Assembly: GCA_040954595.2 (NCBI GenBank)
Contig: CM082583.2
Span: 9,982,001 to 10,046,000 of the forward strand
Direction of reading: 5' to 3'
Length of the DNA stretch: 64,000 bases
Source: Balanoglossus misakiensis
Lineage: Eukaryota > Hemichordata
Shown: positions 49,733 to 62,575 of the stretch, piece by piece
How positions within the stretch are numbered: the first letter of the stretch is position 1
Layout of the letters: every line of letters starts with the position of its first letter
Notes under the pieces: model-generated
Told to the model about the DNA's origin: nothing
Database searches by the model: none
What the model saw: the letters and a program-made list of their open reading frames with translations, nothing else
Translations under genes and position numbers: made by a program

Positions 49733-49738
49733 AATGAA
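49733..49738 (-). promoter_or_regulatory. Candidate polyadenylation signal, ARL15
   Basis: TTTATT on the plus strand reads AATAAA on the minus strand, 1.6 kb after the ARL15 stop. The interval 49739-51332 is AT-rich and has no gene, consistent with a long 3' UTR, although other cleavage sites are possible. Confidence 0.4.
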
Positions 49739-51332
49739 ACTAAAATTTGTCCAATTTCTCCAAATCTGTTATTAAGTAGCAAGTCTTATTTGTTTCTCTC
49801 AAGTTACATACAAGATGGCTGTGCACATATTTTGTGGAGTTCAAGTGCATGTTCTCGTTTGGCTCTGAGGTGACATCTGAGTGACCTAGTCAACAAGAAA
49901 CATCAAAACATGTAATGCAAGGTGCTGAAGATTCTCAAAAGACTTGATATCTAAAGTTGCCACAAATACACATGTAGTACAAAATGTGCTTTAGAAAGCA
50001 TCCATACAAAACACTGATTTAAGAAGATTTAAAATTCAGCCATAGATATAATTCTATACATGGAACAGTTACAGTAAATAAAACTCAATTCAGAATGACA
50101 ATTTGGACAACAATAATTATTCTTAGGACAGGCAATTTACAAGTACTTAAATTAAAATTATAAATATAAAGAAGTCTTCAAAATAAATAACTTTCAAAAA
50201 ATCAAAATTTACAAAAAATGCAATTTAAAAAAATAGTTGCTTTGATGTTATAAATGGGTGGATTGTCGCATGAACTCAGTTCAGAACATACAAACAAAAT
50301 CAAAATTAACAAAGTTGGTGATAAACAGGTGAATGTGCTTTCATTCATATAAAAGCATGCAGGGAATGTTTAGGGACGGTGACAGCTTCCATTTTGCCCA
50401 AAACGGGTCTTTGCCTGACCCTAACCAGCTCCATGGTAGGCATTCAGAATATACTAACCAAAAATACGAAGTGACTACAATATAAAACACCTTGAAAAAA
50501 ATCATTTTACAAAACTAGACATTTCAATACAAAATATACAGTTCAAGCCACTATTCAGCGCAAAAAAATTAACATTAAATCAAAATGACTAATTGACATT
50601 TTACCACACTTTAAGTATCTCTTGATTATTACAATCAGCACACAACTATTTTAGAGGAAAATGATAAAAAAATTCTGTTTTGATTCAGCTTGGTAATTAA
50701 AGTTACTGTTGTGATAATTTAGAATATTATAATATGGTCTGTGGATGATAATGTACACAACACAGCTCTTAATGAATGTCAATTGTTCTAGATGATTCTC
50801 AAAAATCTACAAAAAACCTAGTTTAAAGATATTCCCCATTGCAAGATACTTTCAATGTCATCATGGTTTGAGGGTGCACTCTGTGATACCCTCATCTTGC
50901 GCAGTACCTTGTGTCTACCCTATGTGATAAAAATCTTCAGACACGTACAAAAACTATTTCAACATCTTGGAAAAATCCTACTTCCTGTAAAAGTTGTATA
51001 TAATCATACAAATATTACAAATTCAAAAGTGATGAACTTTTTTAAGATTCTGCCTTCACTGATCACGTATTCGTCAAATTTTGTTTACTTCAAACTTGGT
51101 GTTTAATTTTGAACTTGGCAAGCTGGATGGAATATTGGTGTCTCTGTATACATCAATAGATGAATTCTAAGTTTGTTATAAAATGGCAAAACATGCAACA
51201 TTACTACACAAAATGTATTTTCCATGTTGGCCATTTTGGGCACAACATGGACCAGTCTATGATAAACATGCTGCAGAAGCGTTACAATGATTTCCCCATT
51301 TAACCATCTTGACAAAAAAAAAACACGCACTG

Positions 51333-52736
51333 CTATATCCTGCCTTCGCCATCTTTGATTTCTATTCCTTGAAGGAAATACACCAGTCTCTGAAATCCGC
51401 CTCTGGCTCCCTCGACATCGGAGAATGAACACGGGTGAATCAGCCATTTTCTACCGACAGCCTTCTCTTCCAATGCCAAGTCCTTAATGAGCTGTTAAGA
51501 AAAACAAGAGGCATGGCATTATGGTTCCTTCAGTTGACACTTAATCAAGTACAAGATGCTAATAATACTTGTGTGTTTATTCACCTGAGCTACATTCCTG
51601 GCACTGGCCTGGTCTTGGTAGCTAGCAAGAACCAGTAGCGGTAAGCCCTTCAACGACGCATGTCCCAGGATTTTGTGCAACTCGGAGGTTACAACCTGCA
51701 GGTCCTCATCTGAACAGGAGCTGTCCATCACAAAGACCACACCCTCTGTGTTGTCATAGTAACGGTCCCAAAACTGGCGTACATTTTCATTACCTGGAAT
51801 ATATTCATTTATAAAGAACTGTCAGTGTATCTAGAATGTGGATACTTATTTATGCTTCCTTTGTGTGACAGGGTTCTGGAGCTGAAGACTTCTGGCCAAA
51901 ATCCAATGTTTGTTTTTTGTATAAAAGGTTTCAAACTCAAGGCATCTCATTTATACTGGTACATATACCTTACCTCCTATTTCTTTGACATTAAGCATTG
52001 CATCTTTAAAAGACAATGCTTTGATGTTGAAACCTAAAAGAAAACAAAACATACAAGTGTCTAATGTGAATATCAGAATTTTGAAATTGTCACCAATGTA
52101 AACACCCAGTAAAAAGTAGAAGAGGGGTTTCTCACGAATAACACTTTTTTCCTCCCTTGCCCTAAATCATGCACTTTAGAAACACACTTGCTTTCTCTTA
52201 CCCTGAGTTGGTTGAATATCATCAGGCTTCTCGCCACACAGCAACGTCAACAAAGTAGTTTTGCCAGCCTTCGTTAGACCTAAACATATCACATTAAACT
52301 CTTGTTTGGGGGCAGGGAGTGGCTTGCAGCAAAGTTTACGATATAACTGTTGAGAGATGGAAGCATGTGGGATAGTTAAATACCATGATTTAATCTTCAC
52401 AGTTATTAAGCACAGTTTGTTTTGTGGATGTTAAAACATTTGTCAACTCAGAAGATGATTAAGTCCATCTTTAAATTGCCCTGATGGCTTGATTGACATC
52501 AACACCTGTGTATTACATGTGAAAGTCACATGGGAGACTTTTGACTATGCAACACGTATTTTGACAGGTAAACTCGAGATTATAAGATCTACAAGTGCAG
52601 GATACTGTACTGTGTACATGACATTGACAGGCTTTCATTTAGTGACAGGCTTTCGTTATTTAGTTGGACTCACTGTAAAGCAGGCTATTCTGCAAACGCC
52701 ACAACACATGCCAAGGTATTCTCCAATTCCTGGCAT
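51333..52736 (-). CDS. ARL15: ADP-ribosylation factor-like protein 15
   Basis: Small GTPase of the ARF family; human ARL15 acts at endomembranes and has been tied to CNNM magnesium transporters and TGF-beta/Smad signalling. Minus-strand exons: 52736-52674, 52346-52202, 52033-51974, 51793-51585, 51491-51333; 211 residues against 204 in human. The P-loop is GLTKAGKT (GxxxxGKT). It is followed by FNIKALSFKDAMLNVKEIGG (switch region, EIGG for the usual DxGG), FWDRYYDNTEGVVFVMDSS, and LVLASYQDQ in place of the N-K-x-D guanine motif; human ARL15 likewise deviates (ANHQDK). The C-terminal part reads KRWI-like GRKWLIHPCSFSDVEGARGGF. Exon 1 (MPGIGEYLGMCCGVCRIACFT) is placed from its ATG, frame and GTGAGT donor only, and is less sure. 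The N-terminal cysteines, with LCCK as in human, are likely palmitoylation sites. Confidence 0.93.
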
Positions 52737-53590
52737 CTTCACGTCATCTTATAGAAAACAACAATTATTGGAACTGAATCAGATATTATAAACCGACAAA
52801 AAACGGAATACCAAGTAATAATTGAAGATGTGTTTGGAATAGAATTGGCTGTTGATTGGTTTCGGATTCACATTTTCATGACATTTTCTCTTCAGAGCTT
52901 TTGTTCAAAAATGGGACGCAATCTGGGATCTTAGACTGGGATCCCTGGTCAAGCTAATCAAACTCATCATGCAAATACAAACATCATTAACTAAAAAGCT
53001 AAAATTATGAAGATTAATGAGATTTTTCTATGGGGAGAAACAGAACAGCTACGTGGTGGTGCAGCTATGTGACTAAATACACTTCTGCATGAAAACACAT
53101 TTATCCATGTGAAATATTGGTATTGGACAATACATATAAATATTTCTTAATTGTTCTTTCCATCCTTGCTCTTATATTATCAAACTGCGCAAGGAAATCT
53201 ACTAATATTCCCTGCGAAATATGAATTTGACTGTGACGATGAATCTGATTTTGCTTCTAAAGTCACTTGCACACCGGAGTCAAGATATAATGCACAAACA
53301 AGCAATAAAAAAGTCGCGCACTTGGCGAGATAATACGGGATTGTATTGGTTACTCGGGTTACGTTTGCCCGGTAGACGCCGGGTGCTTCATCTGAGATTG
53401 ATAAACACTTTATTCGTATTCTATAGTAGTGTACAAAATTATGGGGTCGAATACCATTAGCCGTATAGGCCAGACTACTGTGTAGTGACATGTACAAGAT
53501 ATGAAAAAGTCGCATAAATTTTCGATTTCTCATTGCGCATGTCATCATATTTTACGTGACGTCATCGGGGAAGACTGAACCACGATCAAG
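52737..53590. promoter_or_regulatory. Interval between divergent ARL15 and RNF126-like genes
   Basis: 854 bp separate the two start codons, so both promoters must lie here. The right edge (53530-53590) has ATTGCGCATG and TGACGTCAT, the latter a perfect CRE/ATF site about 40 bp before the RNF126-like ATG. No TATA box is obvious. Confidence 0.5.
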
Positions 53591-56500
53591 ATGGCGGAAG
53601 CATCGATTCACGAGAACTCGGATTCACCGCGGTCTAGATTCTTCTGTCATTCATGTACTCGTGAAATTAGCCCCAAATTACCAGTGAGTATGAAATGTTG
53701 GTTATTATTATTCTCAATTTTTAGTCCGGGAGATCGATGGAGCAAGTGTAAGGATACCAGTAAAAGGTTGTCATTGAAATGTACATGTACCGTCGGTTTG
53801 GATTTGGAGGTTAGATTTACAATATGTACGATCGAAAAAGAACCGTCATTAAAGTCAGATGTTACAGTTATAACACGCCCTTTGGACCACCGGTCCATTG
53901 GTGTTACAATATTGTATAGAGAAGGCATCTTTGTGATTTTGCCGGATACTGTGGATTGTTAACTCAGTACCTTACAGATTTAAATGGTAAACTGTATCTG
54001 TTTCGATATGTATGCCAAGCCGAGTGTGGCGAGGGGCAGCCCCCCCCCCCCCCCGGCCCCCAATAATTTCGACAACCGCATAGCACCGGGCATACCAGGA
54101 TAAGAGATCATGTAGGGGTCAGGAAAATGGCTAATATTGTGACCCATTGCAGTGCGATGCACAAAATTTAAAAGGAAAATAGTACTAGTAATTAGTAGCC
54201 TGGTTGTCATGTAACTCTTACCGGTACTTGTAGGTTTGTATATGCTTGGATATTTTTAGTACTTCATTAATATGCAACTTCTCCAAAACAGTGTCGAATT
54301 AAAGGAACTACATGTAGGGCATTATCCATGAATTTGGTAATTGAATCGAAACTCATTATAATAACAATGATTGCAACCACCAGGACATAGTCAATCTCCC
54401 CATGAACATGAACCAGCAACTTTGTAAAACATACTAAATGTATCTGTAATCTTTTGAACTTACAGTGCCCTACTTTACACCCCTGTGATTACAAACTTTG
54501 ACATTAAAGGTTTACAGTCACCTATTTTAAGTGTAATATTTATGATATTCCGATTTATTTCAACAGGACTATACCTGTCCAAGATGTGACACAGGATTCA
54601 TCGAAGAATTAAGCAAGTAAGTACATTGTATGTGCAGAAGCATTGGGGGAAGAGGGAGGGGAGGAGGAGTAGCAAAGACTGTCAGGAGAAAATAAGTCTC
54701 TTTATGATATGAGCTGCCTTGTGGCCTTGGACTGAAACATGGCTTAAAATTTGTTCTTCCTTCATCTCATGCTTTGAAGTTTCATTTGTCATGGAAGCAC
54801 AGCCTCTGAGCTGCAACGACAATCTTTGGTGAAACCTTACATTTGTATCAAGAAAATTACAGCAAGGTTTTGTGTTTTGTAGTCTTGTGCATTTGGAAAG
54901 TAACACTACTCCTTGCAGTGACCTCACAGACTGTCCTTGCTGTTCAAGCAGCCATAATTCTGAACAAAAGAGACATGCTTTGCGTTGATCTTATTGTGTA
55001 ATGTTTGAATCACTATCTAGCAGTAAGAGTTTATGATGCTCATGTGATTAATGCACAAGTACAATAGAAGGGCTGACGTGTCATCTCGAAAAGGTTCCAA
55101 TAATAGGAAGTGATAAGAAAAAGCCCATTTCCAACACAGAAATGACCTTCAGGGAACCCCTACAGTGGCTTTAAATTAAGAGAACTTGAAACTGACCATC
55201 TGACTTTTTTTCCTCTAATTCTTTGACTGTATTCCCAATTCCTTACAGTGACATAACAGAAGACAGTGTGAGTAGTTCAGACCACGATCCAGCTGCACAG
55301 TTTGCAGAGGTATGAACTTTTTGTTGTCTTTTCAAACAATTTTCAAGACTGTTGCCTGACCAATGCAGTGTAGTGATAATCGAAAGAGGACCATGCTCTA
55401 TGTAGAATGAAGAATGGTTATGTGTGTGTTTCATGTTGTTCATATCGATTTGCTTCTCGTCTGTCTTCATCAGCTTTGGAGTAGGGCTTTCCTGGAGACA
55501 CTTTCGCCGCCCAATCATAGTCACACTCACACCCACAGTCATGAGGACAGCAGCAGTTCCGCATCATCGTCGTCCAGTGAAAACCAGGATAACAGAGAGA
55601 CGGAGAGAGCTGAAAGGGAGAGGAGAAACCGTTTTCCGGGCACTAGGATATCGTTTCGGAGGTCAAATTCCAGGAATGACAGGGCAAGAGCAATAGATAT
55701 GTAAGTTCTCAAGTCGGCTGGCATGAAACTTAACCAGATTTTGTTGCAGTGTGTTATGATGAGATAGCTTTGTGTAAAACCTACCTTGATGCACCTTTTA
55801 CAAAGTTAACTTTTATAGTGCTGTGTTGTGTTACGTACTGAGATGCAGCTGTGAAGTACTGTTCATAGTACTGTGATGCACTTTGCCTATGTGCGGTAAA
55901 GATTGCCTATGCATTACTTGACTTTGGTTTGTTTGTTGACAGGATTCTTCAACAATTGCTAGGGGGTCTCGGAGGGGCTGCAGTGTTTCAGGCAGGCCCA
56001 GCAGGATTTCCAATGTAAGTACACAGTGAAATAGCTACATGTTATCAAGTTATTAGTGTATGCTGTCTCACTGTAATATTCATGTATAAGGCAAAACCAA
56101 TCAGACACACTTTGAGGTTTCTCATTGGAAAGTACCTTATTGAAACAAAAAACACTTACATTTCTTCTAACTCTCTTTCCTTTGTTCATCTAGTCAAATG
56201 TTGAATCTCCATGGCAACCCTGGTGATTATGCATGGGGCACTGGAGGACTAGACACAATTATTACACAGGTAGGAGAGAAACTCTGACATGTCTGACATA
56301 CTAAAATAATATTAATTTAATTTAAGAGCTTCTTGAGATGCTGTATACGATGAAAAAAAATCCATATGGTTGCATTGCCGATTTCTTGTGAAATAATTTG
56401 ATTTTTGCATTCATTTCCTCAAAGTGATGTAATTGTGTTAAATTTCTAACATACTTTTTTGTCTTTTCGCAACCAGCTATTAAATAATCTTGAAGGAACG

Positions 56501-57199
56501 GGGCCTCCTCCCGCAGATAAGGAGAAGATATCTCAACTTCCTCGAGCTAAAATTACGAAAGAAGATACAGGTTAGTAACGTCACGTAGAAAGCTGTAATC
56601 CACCTAGCTCTGGTCCATTTCTATTTTCTTGAGTAATGTGGCCAGTGATACTATAATAGATGGTAGTTCCTGATTTATACGTATTCTCTGTTTGCAGACA
56701 AAAATTTAGATTGCTCAGTGTGCAAGGAAGATTTTGTCTTGGACGAACCTGTCAGAATACTTCCATGTCAACACAAGTTCCACAATGACTGCATTATACC
56801 ATGGTTAGAATTAGTAAGTATGCTTCCTCAGTTTTACTACGTCTGAAGTTGCTCCCTTTCCAGCTGTGTGCTGCCCTCTCTGGCCATGGTTGATCTCTCG
56901 CTTGCTGCATCAACCTGATTGGTTTTAGATATACGTAGATACAGCACTTGAAGAGAAAAAGAAAAGACTAAACCACAAGACGAGTGTTCACAGGATCTAA
57001 CCTACAGTTGTGGTTTGTCTTGCAGCATAACACGTGTCCAGTTTGTCGCAAAGGAATTGATGACGACTCAAATAAGAAGTCAGACGAGAGCGGCTCAGAC
57101 GGAAACAACAGCACGGGAAACAACGGCGGTACGTCAGCGTCGTCAAGGCATACTAGGTCGGGAGGTTCTGTCTATGATTTCCAAGACGAATACGATTAA
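53591..57199 (+). CDS. E3 ubiquitin-protein ligase, RNF126/RNF115 (BCA2) type
   Basis: Cytosolic RING-H2 ubiquitin ligase; in mammals RNF126 works with BAG6 on mislocalised proteins and RNF115 in trafficking. Exons: 53591-53683, 54567-54616, 55249-55309, 55474-55700, 55943-56014, 56194-56269, 56477-56570, 56698-56813, 57026-57199; 320 residues. The start MAEAS is as in human RNF126. The N-terminal BCA2 zinc finger is [29 protein letters not shown] (CxxC...CxxC, split by intron 1). A His/Ser-rich low-complexity part follows (HSHTHTHSH, poly-Ser). The conserved middle is [12 protein letters not shown] then [20 protein letters not shown] and [14 protein letters not shown]. The RING-H2 runs CSVCKEDF...[26 protein letters not shown], all eight ligands present. 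One gene probably corresponds to both vertebrate paralogues, so no symbol is given. Confidence 0.95.
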
Positions 57200-60100
57200 T
57201 CAATAAAATTAAGCCACGTCTCCAAAAAAGTGTAGAAATCAAAACTCTATGGTTTGTCTGTAACAAGTCGTACAGAAGGAATGTTGACATAATGTAACTA
57301 TTTTTCTCTCCGACCTCGCGATTTGGCCGACTTCCTGATTGGTGAAGTTGACATACTACAATGGCAGGGGATGGGAAGAAAAAAAAATTAGTCTTAAACC
57401 TACAGTTTAATTTTTAAGAAAGTGCATAGATAATAGTGGACTACTGCTGATCCAGCCATCACCATGCTGATGTATAATGTATATAAACCGTCGGAATCAC
57501 TGAAGAAGATGGCCATATCTGGATACAAACTGATAACTCATCTGCACTTGTAGTGATATGCTTGATGCGTGTATTAGACAGACTGGTCCACTTAGTTTTG
57601 AGTCGTAACAGATATTACGAAGACACTTGGTCTCACGAATCCATTAGTAAAACTGACTTTAAGCCAAATAATTTTAAGGAGCAAACAGACATATTTGTAC
57701 TTGTTATACTTTTAGGGGGACGAGGGGTTTCTTTGTTTTGTCAGTGTAAGAGTATTGAAGTATCCGTGTTTGCCGTTTGTGGTGAATTTTCCACCCATAT
57801 TTTAATTTATGCAATCATTTCGTGTGGTTACCATATTCTGTAGAGTCCTGAGAGAAATTTTTAGGGGAAACTCAAATTCAGATCCTCAAACTGGAATGCT
57901 AATCCTGGGTGTCTGCATGCACTTTGTGAATCTATAATTTTATACACACACAGGTGTAACAAGACAAAGAATATTTACATGTTGTAGCTACTGTAAACTG
58001 TATCACGAACTCGCTTTACACACATATGGACAAGTCTAGCGCCCTCACACAGCCATCATGAATTTGAACTCAAAGCATGATGGAGAAAAGTTAACCAATC
58101 AAGCTGCGATGTCACCCGCTCAGCAAAGGAAACAAATGATCACTAGTAATCAGACCAGCTTTGCTAGAGAAAATGTTATACTGGTCTGATACACCAAGAT
58201 TTCACCACTCATCACAGTTTGTAGATATAAAATGTATTTGATTTCCTGATATTGTAATGTGTGTAAAATTTAAAGCTGAGAATACTAAATACTAAAATGT
58301 CCATTATGGGAGAGTGCGCCAGACCTCAACAAAAACCAAAGATCAAAAACTGGACAACGGCAGTCTTAAGAAATCTCAACACTGCATACTATTTGCGTTC
58401 ACGTGTGACCATGGTAACTGTCTCCTGTGGCATCAAATGAACTTGCTAGTAAATCTATTTCAGCCTTTTCTGTTGTTAAAGGCCTTTTCCAAGAAAGCCT
58501 TTGTGTTAGCACTATCTGTTTATTGGAAACAAAAGATGTGACCCACTGTTGAGCAAGGCCTTTAAAGAAAAGTCAGGCTCTTTCTGATACAGCTTTATTT
58601 ATGCAGAAAACTGAATATTCCCTGTTTGCACATCGTCTATTGTTTTATTTGTTACTTTTTATGGAGTATTGTAATATAAGAAATTTTTTGTTGTTGAATG
58701 TGACGGGTGAAGCTTAAAACCCATGTGTATATCAATATTTCTAACACACAGAATATTCCGACTATTTGTAAATAATCAATACCACAGTATGTCTGTGTTT
58801 GCTTCTTTTTTTTTTCATTCCCTCTAACTGACAACAAAGAGATGATGTCAGTGGTATTCTGTGATCTGATTGGCTCTTGAAATATTTCTATTAAAAAGCT
58901 CAGTACTCGTAAAATAGAGGTTTTGTGTTTTATCCGTCAGTGTCCCTTGACCTCCACCCACCGCCTGCAATCCTGCCCCAATGGTATCGTTTGGTGGCGC
59001 TATGCGAAGTGTTTGCCCATGCCCAGCGGTGGAACTGGTCAGTCAGGGAACCAGACTACAGACAACATGTGGTTGAAGACCATAAAAGTGACATTTGCTT
59101 TGATGACACGCCTTTGTGCACCTCGAGTTTTGTACAATCCGCGTCGCCATGGTACATAGACGATGGATTTTTACCTTTCCAACCACTCAGATTCCAACCA
59201 CATACTTGTGGGAGCGCGCCTCTTGCAGCACTGCATATATCAAAGCAACGCTGTATTTATGTTCGCAGAGAAACCAAATTGAACATATAAAAAGGAGATT
59301 TAAAGCGTGCGGATATTTTTGACCAAGGTTAAATGAACCATGGATAATTAAAACGTGCGCATGATATTAACGAAACTAATTGCACCTGACCTCAACCCTT
59401 CTGCTGAAGGGTAAAGTCATTGTCGCGAGCCAGAGTCAGGCAACTCAGAAACTGTTGCCGTAAGGAAGTCGTGGTTACGACGATGGGTACGGTTGGCATT
59501 GCGTGCAGTACTTGTGGAACTTAGAGAAAACGTCAATTTAATGCGTATTTGCGCACAATAATCGAAACGATGCAGTCGAACCACAATATTATTTTTCACG
59601 CCCCAAACACCAAACATTTACTGACGGACACAACCGAATACAGTCACTTTTCGCTTAGGGAAGATTGCTTATTGGCCTATTTCTACAGTATAGAACATCG
59701 TCTTTATTTAAAATTCGAACACCGACCTCGACCCGTCATTAAATAGAGGGGAAATTGATATAAACATATAATTTTATTTCTTAACAGCTATTTAGCCATT
59801 TCCTGTTTGTGTTTGACATCAGACGTGTTATTCTAAGAGTATTTTCAGGGGAAATAAACATAGCCTCAAATTAATTTTATCTTTAACATCTTGTTCTACT
59901 CTTTCACCGAATGACGTTAAATCGAATTGGTTCTGGTGACCCTTTTTATGCGTTTTTAAATTAATACATAGATCTAACTCCACAACGAACACACATTTAC
60001 GGTAAAAGGGAAACGAAACGGGGGTGGGGCAGCGCAGATTGCGAAAGCATACTTTGTGTCTAATAGGCTTATTTCGACAAATTGCTTACCAACTTCGCGT

Positions 60101-61763
60101 GACAAGTCGTGCGGTTATAAGGAAGATCCTGAACTGGTAGAGTACTGGGCAAAGTGTTTGAAGTTGATCCCGACGTCTGATTCCGGCAAATGAAAGGAGC
60201 TGGAGGCGCAGTTTAGCTTTCTCTGTGGTTTTTATTCTTTCCTTGAAAAGTTATACATCATGTATACCAAATTTTCAAGCTATATTGCCGATCTTCATGC
60301 TGTCTATTATCAATGTACGGTAGTGTGCGGGCATGTAGTCTTATGTTTCTTGCCAGTTCGTGACGTCGCTACCTCATGTGAACTTGTGGGATCGTGAATT
60401 CGTGATTGCCGCAGTGGTTTCGTCTGATTTTCGCCCACGTGTGCATTGGAGTAAGAGATTCGTGACATTCACCCGTTGAATTGTCTGTTTACCAGTCGTT
60501 TTATAATATTTAACATAAGTTGCCAGTCGGTGTATGCAATGACGCTGTTGGTTGAGAATGACTTTTTTGCGCCTGAACGTGCAATTGCCAATAGTTACAT
60601 CATACAGTTCCCATCATTTGGCATCATTATTTGGGTTGTCTGTGAGTCCAGCGATTTTTAAAAGTTACGATCACAAGCGGGTTATCATGATTCAAGTCTG
60701 CATTAACTTCACTTGACTGTCAATCATGACAAATTGTCAGATTATTTCTTTTTTGCCATGTAAGTAGGCGACGGTACCAAAACGTTTCGAGTACCATCAA
60801 TTCAGTCAGTTGCGACTTCTTCGCTAGGGAGCACGTTTAACTTTTACAACAGCAAAATGTTTCAACTAATAGAAGATCTATGGGCATCACTTGGCCTATG
60901 CATGGGTGTTCCACGTGGCCACAGAACAGACGTATGGTGATTTTACACGTCGACTGATTTTTTTCTTCTCGGAAATGTTTTGCGCATTGACCGATTAAAA
61001 TCATTCGAATCGGTGCCGGGTTTTACAATGTGATAAAAAGACACTCGATAAAGAACATTGACATATTTCCATGAATTAATTGATTACATTCGTGGGCACA
61101 ACACGCTATGGCGCACTATAGGCTTAATTACATGTAGGGCCTAGGTAGGTGTCTCACGATATGTAGCCTACATTTATCATAGGTTTAGAACTAGGGAAAG
61201 CCGTACTGAGTCTGAATCTCTCCTGCAATAACCCTACAAACCTACAAATAGTGATTTATTTTCCTTCCTTGCATATCTACCTGGACTCAAACAACGCTGC
61301 ATGTAAGATAAAGAGAACTCTGACAAGGTCACAATAGTTTCCTTAGCTGATCCGCAAATCTGTTCAAACATGATCCTCGTTGCTATGGCTACGCACTGAT
61401 GAACACTGAGCCTATACTCTTATGCAATCAGAAAGATTTTAAATTCATGTTCCCTATGTCAATTAGTTACTAGTTAATAGTAGTTCACCAGGTTTATGAG
61501 TGTACTTACTACTACTAGTACTACATAATTCATTAGGCAGTATTTGTACTTGTACAAGTGTTCCTCCCACTACTATGTGACGTCACATATAGATGCTCTG
61601 ATTGACTTGAGAGAGCGAAGATGGCGGAGGCGACACATACATAGCAATGGACACGGCACTTGCTCATTTTAAAGCCTTAGTACGCGAAGCCTGTCACTGT
61701 CTAAGCGTTGTCGACAGTATGAACACGTAGTTTGTAGCTGGAGAAGTCAACGCGCCTAAAAAT
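57200..61763. other. Stretch without a recognised gene
   Basis: It lies between the RNF126-like gene and UNC13. It should contain the 3' UTR of the former and the promoter and 5' UTR of the latter. Open frames up to 121 codons (for example 58925-59290) show no domain that I recognise and no splice-consistent homology. Confidence 0.6.
57202..57207 (+). promoter_or_regulatory. AATAAA close to the RNF126-like stop
   Basis: The hexamer begins three bases after the stop codon. If used it would give a very short 3' UTR. Other signals further down may be used instead. Confidence 0.3.
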
Positions 61764-62482
61764 ATGTCTTTGCTATGTGTTTGCGGTGAGTGTTGTTGAC
61801 TTGTGATCCTTTCTCTCAGAGATATAGATAGTGTTGTGATTTCGATTGCGGCCTCAGCTCCGTTGGCTCAGCGGCAAATTCTAATATATTTAACTCATTT
61901 TTTGTATCACTTCTTATTTTCCAGTCAAAGCAGCGAGATTAACAGGAGCCGCAGGTATGTGTAAATTTAAAAATCAGTTTTTAGAAAATGTGCTGGTAGC
62001 CGTAAAATATATTTCAACGCGTAGTGTGATGTCGTCTGTATATACCTGCAGCAGGCAACTCAGCACAGTAGCGTTTTACGTGCGTGATTTGGAGGCGCGC
62101 CGGGTGAATCCGTACACGTTCACTAGGGAGCTCCACGCATCATGCGTACCGGCATACAAATCTAGAATTCACTCTTCATAATTAAAAAAGAAGCAGTAGA
62201 ATCGGTCGGTCGATCGGTAATAATTTGCAGCCGACCGTGAAATACTGCCGCAGTGATAACACACGATATTACGTAAATTCACAACAAACCGTACACTAGC
62301 TACTACGCACTATTTGCCTTTTTCCATATATTTGCTCTACATCATTTCCCTGATAAATATTCTCTCGTTGTCTTGTCAACAGACAAATTTAACTCGTATG
62401 TCACCCTGAAACTTCAGAATGTAAAATCAACAACAATAGCCGTCAAAGGAAACAATCCGAACTGGGAACAGGATTTCATGTT
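61764..62482 (+). CDS. UNC13/Munc13 synaptic-vesicle priming protein, N-terminal exons (continues past the window)
   Basis: Presynaptic priming factor that opens syntaxin for SNARE assembly. Three exons are visible: 61764-61785 (22 nt), 61925-61954 (30 nt) and 62383-62482 (100 nt), joined in phase. They encode [19 protein letters not shown] and then [32 protein letters not shown]. This matches the start of Munc13-1 and the long Munc13-2 form ([38 protein letters not shown]), the N-terminal C2A domain that dimerises and binds RIM rather than calcium. The C1, C2B, MUN and C2C parts would lie beyond the window. No further exon was found up to 64000. Confidence 0.92.
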
Positions 62483-62575
62483 GTAAGTACCGAAACCTCA
62501 AATACATCCTGATGGCGCGATTCAGCCAATAGCTTTTCCGTATCAACGTAACCGTGTTGTGAAATCGACATCAAG

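Noticed and set aside
52176-52400. ARL15 starting inside its second exon at 52400
   Set aside because: The codon there is GTG, and a good pyrimidine tract with CAACAG stands at 52352-52347, so the region is intron followed by an acceptor.
58925-59290. A 121-codon frame between the RNF126-like gene and UNC13
   Set aside because: No recognisable domain, no splice-consistent extension and no homology that I could name.
60110-60200. A possible tRNA-derived SINE (CTGGTAGAGTACTGGGC)
   Set aside because: The A-box resemblance is partial and the expected GGTTCGA-type B box is missing; no second copy was noticed.
61850-61885. A tRNA-like A box (TGGCTCAGCGGC)
   Set aside because: No B box and no cloverleaf; it lies in an UNC13 intron.
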